Shown here: one piece after another, positions 6,114 through 9,257 of the stretch
Numbering within the stretch: the stretch's first letter is position 1
Layout: each line of letters starts with the position of its first letter
Source of the DNA: an uncultured Saprospiraceae bacterium
GTDB taxonomy: Bacteria; Bacteroidota; Bacteroidia; Chitinophagales; Saprospiraceae
Assembly (NCBI GenBank): GCA_937959375.1
Contig: CALGLS010000168.1
Coordinates: 1 to 9,257 of the forward strand
Length of the DNA: 9,257 nt
Direction: 5' to 3'
Notes under the pieces: model-generated
The model's database searches: none
What the model saw: only the letters and a program-made list of their open reading frames with translations
Told to the model about the DNA's origin: nothing
Translations under genes and position numbers: made by a program

Positions 6114-6180
6114 CCCACGATCGAAGTAACGAATAAGCTAGGCACGCTTGTACTTTTGTTTTCTATTGTTTCTTTTGTGG
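6085..6180. repeat. Inverted repeat (two-segment stem) between the direct repeats
   Basis: CCACAAAAG (6085-6093) is the reverse complement of 6172-6180 and GAAAACAAAA (6103-6112) that of 6154-6163, so the two stretches form a long stem with an internal loop. The apical part includes AAGC (6135-6138) and GCTT (6146-6149). The right arm contains TACTTTTG (6151-6158), which matches the -7 promoter consensus TAnnTTTG, but no TTG lies at a suitable -33 distance. It may be a bidirectional termination or processing structure, or the body of a small mobile repeat. Confidence 0.6.
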
Positions 6181-6247
6181 TTGAAAAAAAAAACATATAA
6201 AAGTGGATAACCACAGAAGTTAAGTTTAAAAAAGAAAGACACAAAAA
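6178..6247 (+). repeat. Direct repeat, right copy
   Basis: This is the second copy of the 6054-6113 unit. It overlaps the right arm of the inverted repeat at its start and runs to within 5 nt of the TerB-like start codon. It therefore forms most of the leader of that gene. The A-rich tail here (AAAAAAGAAA) parallels the left arm of the inverted repeat, as if half of a second hairpin unit had been retained. Confidence 0.7.
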
Positions 6248-6251
6248 TAAT

Positions 6252-6644
6252 ATGAAAAACACAGCAAAGTTAATCGAAGCGCTAGGCGAACTAATTTACG
6301 TAGTCGCAATGGCCGATGGTTCTATTCAAAAAGAAGAGTTAGAAGTAATTGATAAAAAACTAGCAGATCATAAATGGGGGGAAGACATAAAATGGTCTTT
6401 TGACTACGAAGTAAAAAACAATAACTCTGTAGAAGACCTTTACAAAAAAGTAATCTCCTATTGCGAAATGCATGGACCAGATCCGGAATACAATTTTCTT
6501 CTAGAGGTGGTAGAAGAAGTTGCGAAAGCAAGTAATGGTATCGACTCAGACGAGCAGCAAAAAATGGATGGTTTTATATCCGATCTAAGGAAGGAATTTA
6601 AAAAAGACATTGAACGAATTAATGGACGAAAAAATTGGAAGTAA
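6252..6644 (+). CDS. TerB/DjlA-like alpha-helical domain protein
   Basis: This 130-aa protein looks like a stand-alone TerB-type domain, the all-helical fold shared by tellurite-resistance TerB and the N-terminus of DjlA-like co-chaperones. Visible features are A-M-A-D-G-S-I-Q-K-E-E-L (19-30), the typical acidic first motif with D22, and the second half A-S-N-G-I-D-S-D-E-Q-Q-K-M-D (93-106), which mirrors the first as in TerB. These acidic residues are thought to bind metal in the family. There is no signal peptide or membrane segment, so it is cytoplasmic. No other ter gene is nearby, so tellurite resistance should not be inferred; a generic stress or metal-related role is more likely. The DUF1801 gene follows after 15 nt and probably shares its mRNA. 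Confidence 0.75.
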   Translation: MKNTAKLIEALGELIYVVAMADGSIQKEELEVIDKKLADHKWGEDIKWSFDYEVKNNNSVEDLYKKVISYCEMHGPDPEYNFLLEVVEEVAKASNGIDSDEQQKMDGFISDLRKEFKKDIERINGRKNWK

Positions 6645-6659
6645 CCAAACGTACATAGC

Positions 6660-7088
6660 ATGAAAAAGCTAAAAATCAACCAAAATCCTAAAGTAGAAAC
6701 AAAGTTTGATTCCTACCCAAAGGCCATAAAGCCAAAAATCAACTATCTCCGAAAATTAATTATTGAAACAGCAAAAGAAATAGAAAGCATAAGCGAAATA
6801 GAAGAAACCCTCAAGTGGGGCGAACCCAGTTACTTAGTCAAAAAAGGAAGTACCATCCGAATAGACTGGAAAGCAAAAACGCCAGATCAATACGCGATTT
6901 ATTTTAAATGTACCAGTAAATTGGTACTGACATTTCGTGAGATTTACGGTGATAAATTTAACTATGAAAAGAATAGAGCGATCTTGTTTGGTTTGAAAGA
7001 TGAAGTGCCAAAAGAAGAATTGAAAAATTGTATTGGCATGGCCTTGCAGTATCACTTGCTTAAAGATAAACCACTTTTGGGGAATTAA
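6660..7088 (+). CDS. DUF1801 (YdhG-like) domain protein
   Basis: This 142-aa cytoplasmic protein carries the DUF1801 hallmarks: an early Y-P-K-A-I-K-P-K-I-N-Y-L-R (19-31), then E-E-T-L-K-W-G-E-P-S-Y (48-58), then a strand-rich middle with A-I-Y-F-K-C (79-84), and a final A-I-L-F-G-L-K-D-E-V-P (107-117) with A-L-Q-Y-H (128-132). The family is widespread and of unknown biochemical function. Length is normal, so the gene looks intact even though a MITE-like element begins at the base right after its TAA stop. The start ATG at 6660 is 15 nt after the TerB-like stop, which supports an operon. Confidence 0.85.
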   Translation: MKKLKINQNPKVETKFDSYPKAIKPKINYLRKLIIETAKEIESISEIEETLKWGEPSYLVKKGSTIRIDWKAKTPDQYAIYFKCTSKLVLTFREIYGDKFNYEKNRAILFGLKDEVPKEELKNCIGMALQYHLLKDKPLLGN

Positions 7089-7242
7089 GAGCATGTTTAA
7101 ATTTCCATTTAATTGCAAATCAATGTTTTATGAACCTCACGTCCAATTTTAGAATTCAGTTAGCTCGCTAAACTCATTAAAAAATTGTTAGCGAGAACCA
7201 TAAACTCTTGATTTTCATAGGAAACTAAATTTAAACATGCTC
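7089..7242. mobile_element. 154-bp MITE-like element with 16-bp perfect terminal inverted repeats
   Basis: GAGCATGTTTAAATTT (7089-7104) is repeated exactly inverted at 7227-7242. Outside it TAA precedes the left end (7086-7088) and TAA follows the right end (7243-7245), a probable 3-bp target-site duplication. There is no room for a transposase. Further pairing fills the inside: 7118-7132 with 7199-7213 (12 of 15) and CTCGCTAA (7164-7171) with TTAGCGAG (7188-7195), so the whole element can fold on itself. GAG-starting ends and a 3-bp TNA duplication suggest mobilisation by an IS5-family transposase encoded elsewhere; that assignment is inference. The left TAA is the stop codon of the DUF1801 gene. 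Confidence 0.85.
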
Positions 7243-7444
7243 TAATTTTTGAATGGAAACCTGTTTTGTTTAATGGATTAATTGAGCATTAATTCTTGGC
7301 AGCTAACTGTGGTGAAAGAACAGCGTGATATTCAATGTTTAGAGTATCTTTCATCCACAAAAAAAAACAACCAAAACCCAACTAAAGCGCTCATGCTCGT
7401 GTTGTATGGATAGAAGAAAGCAACGCAACGAAAATCATTAAAAG
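7243..7444. other. Intergenic region between the MITE and the polytopic membrane gene
   Basis: Together with the MITE this makes a 356-nt stretch without a gene. The remaining 202 nt show no convincing ORF, RNA gene or terminator. ATTAAT occurs twice around TGAGC (near 7278 and 7289), a minor inverted repeat. TATCTTTC (7345-7352) is one base off the -7 consensus TAnnTTTG and could belong to a promoter for the gene at 7445, but no TTG is found at the expected distance. Confidence 0.4.
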
Positions 7445-8464
7445 ATGATAAAGAAACTAAAACTCCAACATCTGAAACTGGCGATTCCTTTATTTTTACT
7501 AGTCTTTTTGGTTGGACTCGTCAAAACACAAACTTTTCAAGCTGATCCATCCGGATTGTCTTTCGGGATTCTTCTCGATTTATTAATTACCATACCTATT
7601 GTTTATTTTTTGTTGATAAGAAAGACGGATATTCCGAATTTTACGACGCTCTATGTTTTCTTGATTGGGATATTCGCCGCAAGTTTTATTCTACCTAACG
7701 ATCAACAATCTTTGCTTGATAAAGTAAAACTCATCGCAATACCGATCATAGAAATTGGCATTTTATCAACGGTCATTTATAAAATATTTGCGCTAAAGAA
7801 ATCCTTTAAAAGTAAGAAATCGGATACCAATGATTTTTATGACAATTTACTGGTCGCTTGTAACGAAATATTCCCAGGTCGAGTAGGTCGAGTTTTGGCA
7901 ACAGAGGTCTCTGTGTTCTATTACTTGTTTGCTCCGCGTAGAAAGAGTGCCCTCAGAAAGCATGAGTTTACCTATTTTAAAAAGAGTGGAATTGTATCGG
8001 TTGTGGGTGTATTTTTATTTCTGGTTTTAGTCGAAACGATTGTTGCACATATCTTGTTGGAAAAGTGGAATGTCTATGTGGCTTGGGTGATGACGGGACT
8101 TGGCCTGTATACAATTATTCAGATTCTTGCGATTTTGAGATCCTTGAATAAGCGACTGATATTGATTGACCATGAAACAAAGGAACTGCGATTGAGATAT
8201 GGCTTTGGTTGCCAAAGTACGATTCCTTTTAGCCACATTGAGCGGATTGAAAAGAGTCGTAAGTCTTTGCCAAAAGATAAATACAATACCTGTCTGTCAC
8301 TATTCGATTTACTTGATACACACAACACGATTCTCTACCTAAATGAAACACAGGTGCTTAATAAAATTTATGGCATCCAAAAGAAATACAAAACCATTGC
8401 GCTGCATATTGATGAGCAGGATGCGTTTTTGGATGAGTTGGGTATTAGTGAGAATAATACGTAA
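7445..8464 (+). CDS. Polytopic membrane protein with C-terminal soluble domain, function unknown
   Basis: This 339-aa protein has about six transmembrane segments: 12-28, 40-58, 66-84, 95-115, 183-205 and 211-231. A cytosolic loop (116-180) contains N-D-F-Y-D-N-L-L-V-A-C-N-E-I-F-P-G-R-V-G-R-V-L (129-151) and a basic A-P-R-R-K (163-167). After the last helix, L-I-L-I-D-H-E-T-K-E-L-R-L-R-Y-G-F-G-C and I-P-F-S-H-I-E-R-I-E-K (238-270) follow the strand order of a bacterial PH-like domain; this is a tentative reading. I do not recognise a catalytic motif. Similar proteins may be labelled as carotene oxygenases in databases, which nothing here supports. The ATG at 7445 starts a basic N-terminus before helix 1. 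An 11-nt gap to the next gene suggests co-transcription. Confidence 0.78.
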   Translation: MIKKLKLQHLKLAIPLFLLVFLVGLVKTQTFQADPSGLSFGILLDLLITIPIVYFLLIRKTDIPNFTTLYVFLIGIFAASFILPNDQQSLLDKVKLIAIPIIEIGILSTVIYKIFALKKSFKSKKSDTNDFYDNLLVACNEIFPGRVGRVLATEVSVFYYLFAPRRKSALRKHEFTYFKKSGIVSVVGVFLFLVLVETIVAHILLEKWNVYVAWVMTGLGLYTIIQILAILRSLNKRLILIDHETKELRLRYGFGCQSTIPFSHIERIEKSRKSLPKDKYNTCLSLFDLLDTHNTILYLNETQVLNKIYGIQKKYKTIALHIDEQDAFLDELGISENNT

Positions 8465-8475
8465 AACTTAAACGA

Positions 8476-8937
8476 GTGAATTGGATAATTGAAAATACAG
8501 ATAAATTTGAATATCATACTAACTTGAATATTCTTCTAGAACCGATAAAAGACGCTATTCAAGAATTTAAGTGGTTGATAACCGATTTAGAAATTAATAC
8601 TAAAGAACTTGAACGTTTACCAATAAATCAAGAAAAAGATTGGTTTTTAATTTCCGCAGAAGAAATGGAAATGATTAGAAATTCTGATATTCAAATTATT
8701 TGGGGAGTGTTTTCTGCAATCAATAAAAATGAAAAAATTGAAATAACTAATACAGAATTGCCCTTTGCTGATGGAAACGAACAAGTTTGGGAGAATGGGA
8801 ATATTCAATTTAATCGATCGAGAATGGAAATTATTTCATGGGATAGTAGTTTTACAATTGTCAAATTTATTGATGAAGATCTCTCAAGGGAATTTAAATC
8901 TTACTTTACAGAAGCAATTGAATTGGAAAAATTCTAG
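8476..8937 (+). CDS. Uncharacterised 153-aa acidic protein
   Basis: I do not recognise this family. The frame is open from 8458 and GTG at 8476 is the only early start; the first internal Met (M63) would lose over a third of the protein. It has no signal peptide or membrane segment and is rich in Glu, Asn, Ile and Trp (for example W-E-N-G-N-I-Q-F-N and I-I-W-G-V-F-S-A-I). The alternating strands and acidic character resemble small immunity-type or SMI1/KNR4-like proteins, but no toxin gene is visible and I do not claim that role. Its start lies 11 nt after the membrane-protein stop, suggesting translational coupling or one operon. AT content is somewhat higher than in its neighbour, which fits recent acquisition but is weak evidence. 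Confidence 0.7.
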   Translation: MNWIIENTDKFEYHTNLNILLEPIKDAIQEFKWLITDLEINTKELERLPINQEKDWFLISAEEMEMIRNSDIQIIWGVFSAINKNEKIEITNTELPFADGNEQVWENGNIQFNRSRMEIISWDSSFTIVKFIDEDLSREFKSYFTEAIELEKF

Positions 8938-9032
8938 AACTAATAATGGGACTCTCAAAATATTGTACGTGTTAAATGAAAACATAGAACACAACAAAGT
9001 ATGCATCCCAACGGAAAATTAAAACCATAAAA

Positions 9033-9257
9033 ATGGAAAAACCTGAGACAAAAAAAGATCCAGAATTTTTAAAATACGTTTATCAATTAAATGAAGGAAT
9101 TGAACTAGCAGAGGCACTTAACTTAAGTTTGCAAGCAATCGATGACATTGATGTCGCTCAGTTAAAGAGAATTGGTTTGAAAACTTATGCAAAAGATAAA
9201 TGGACCATCCATACCATATTGCAGCATCTCATTGATTGGGAAAGAATTTGGTGTTTT
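9033..9257 (+). CDS. DinB-family protein, N-terminal part (cut by window end)
   Basis: An ATG at 9033 opens a frame that runs 75 codons to the last base of the window without a stop. The sequence fits the DinB/DUF664-like four-helix family, whose members bind a divalent metal through histidines and include thiol- and damage-related proteins. The key stretch is K-D-K-W-T-I-H-T-I-L-Q-H-L-I-D-W-E-R-I-W (55-74 region), in which H65 is the likely first metal ligand; the other two would lie beyond the window. The helix before it (E-G-I-E-L-A-E-A-L-N) also fits. It begins 95 nt after the preceding gene, and that gap holds no convincing gene. Confidence 0.75.
   Translation, partial: MEKPETKKDPEFLKYVYQLNEGIELAEALNLSLQAIDDIDVAQLKRIGLKTYAKDKWTIHTILQHLIDWERIWCF

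Noticed and set aside
6252..6644. Tellurite-resistance operon
   Set aside because: Only one TerB-like domain is present; no terA, terC, terD, terE or terZ-like gene flanks it.
8765..9022. 85-codon ORF on + overlapping the 8476 gene
   Set aside because: It is mostly an out-of-frame shadow of the longer gene; its 3' tail shows no recognisable domain.

Overview
The window is AT-rich and every gene I can support lies on the + strand. Several features point to a member of the Bacteroidota, probably a free-living Saprospiria- or Flavobacteriia-like organism. These are lipoproteins with short Bacteroidota-type lipoboxes, a protein with the CYAKC/peptidoglycan-binding architecture, an outer-membrane barrel protein, starts without Shine-Dalgarno sequences, and one perfect TAnnTTTG promoter element. 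The genus cannot be fixed from the sequence alone.

Layout: (1) 1-162 is a leader without a gene. (2) 163-750 is a proline-rich lipoprotein with an RlpA-like domain. (3) 758-909 is copy 1 of a dispersed intergenic repeat. (4) 926-1351 is a small membrane protein, followed by a 16-bp RNA hairpin. (5) 1436-1954 is a PaiA-like GNAT acetyltransferase. (6) 2141-2725 is an EGF-domain lipoprotein. (7) 2929-3930 is a secreted TPR protein behind a good Bacteroidota promoter. (8) 3936-4118 is copy 2 of the dispersed repeat, with a hexamer array interrupted by a palindrome. (9) 4135-4791 is an outer-membrane barrel protein. (10) 4869-5465 is a CYAKC/peptidoglycan-binding protein. (11) 5501-6049 is a RimJ/RimL-type acetyltransferase. 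(12) 6054-6247 is a direct and inverted repeat region. (13) 6252-6644 and 6660-7088 are a TerB-like gene and a DUF1801 gene, probably an operon. (14) 7089-7242 is a 154-bp MITE-like element with 16-bp perfect terminal inverted repeats, sitting exactly against the DUF1801 stop codon. (15) 7445-8464 is a polytopic membrane protein, followed by an unrecognised 153-aa protein at 8476-8937. (16) 9033-9257 is the start of a DinB-family gene cut by the window edge.

The genes do not form one pathway. Most look like envelope-associated or general housekeeping and accessory genes: two lipoproteins, a periplasmic TPR protein, a barrel, a peptidoglycan-binding protein and three proteins with membrane segments or acetyltransferase folds. 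I see no defence system, phage, plasmid or secretion operon. The distinctive content is intergenic. There are at least three unrelated small repeat families: the RTTRGA-flanked repeat, the CATATAAAAGTGGATA direct repeat, and the GAGCATGTTTAAATTT MITE. Two of them abut the stop codon of the upstream gene without disrupting it.
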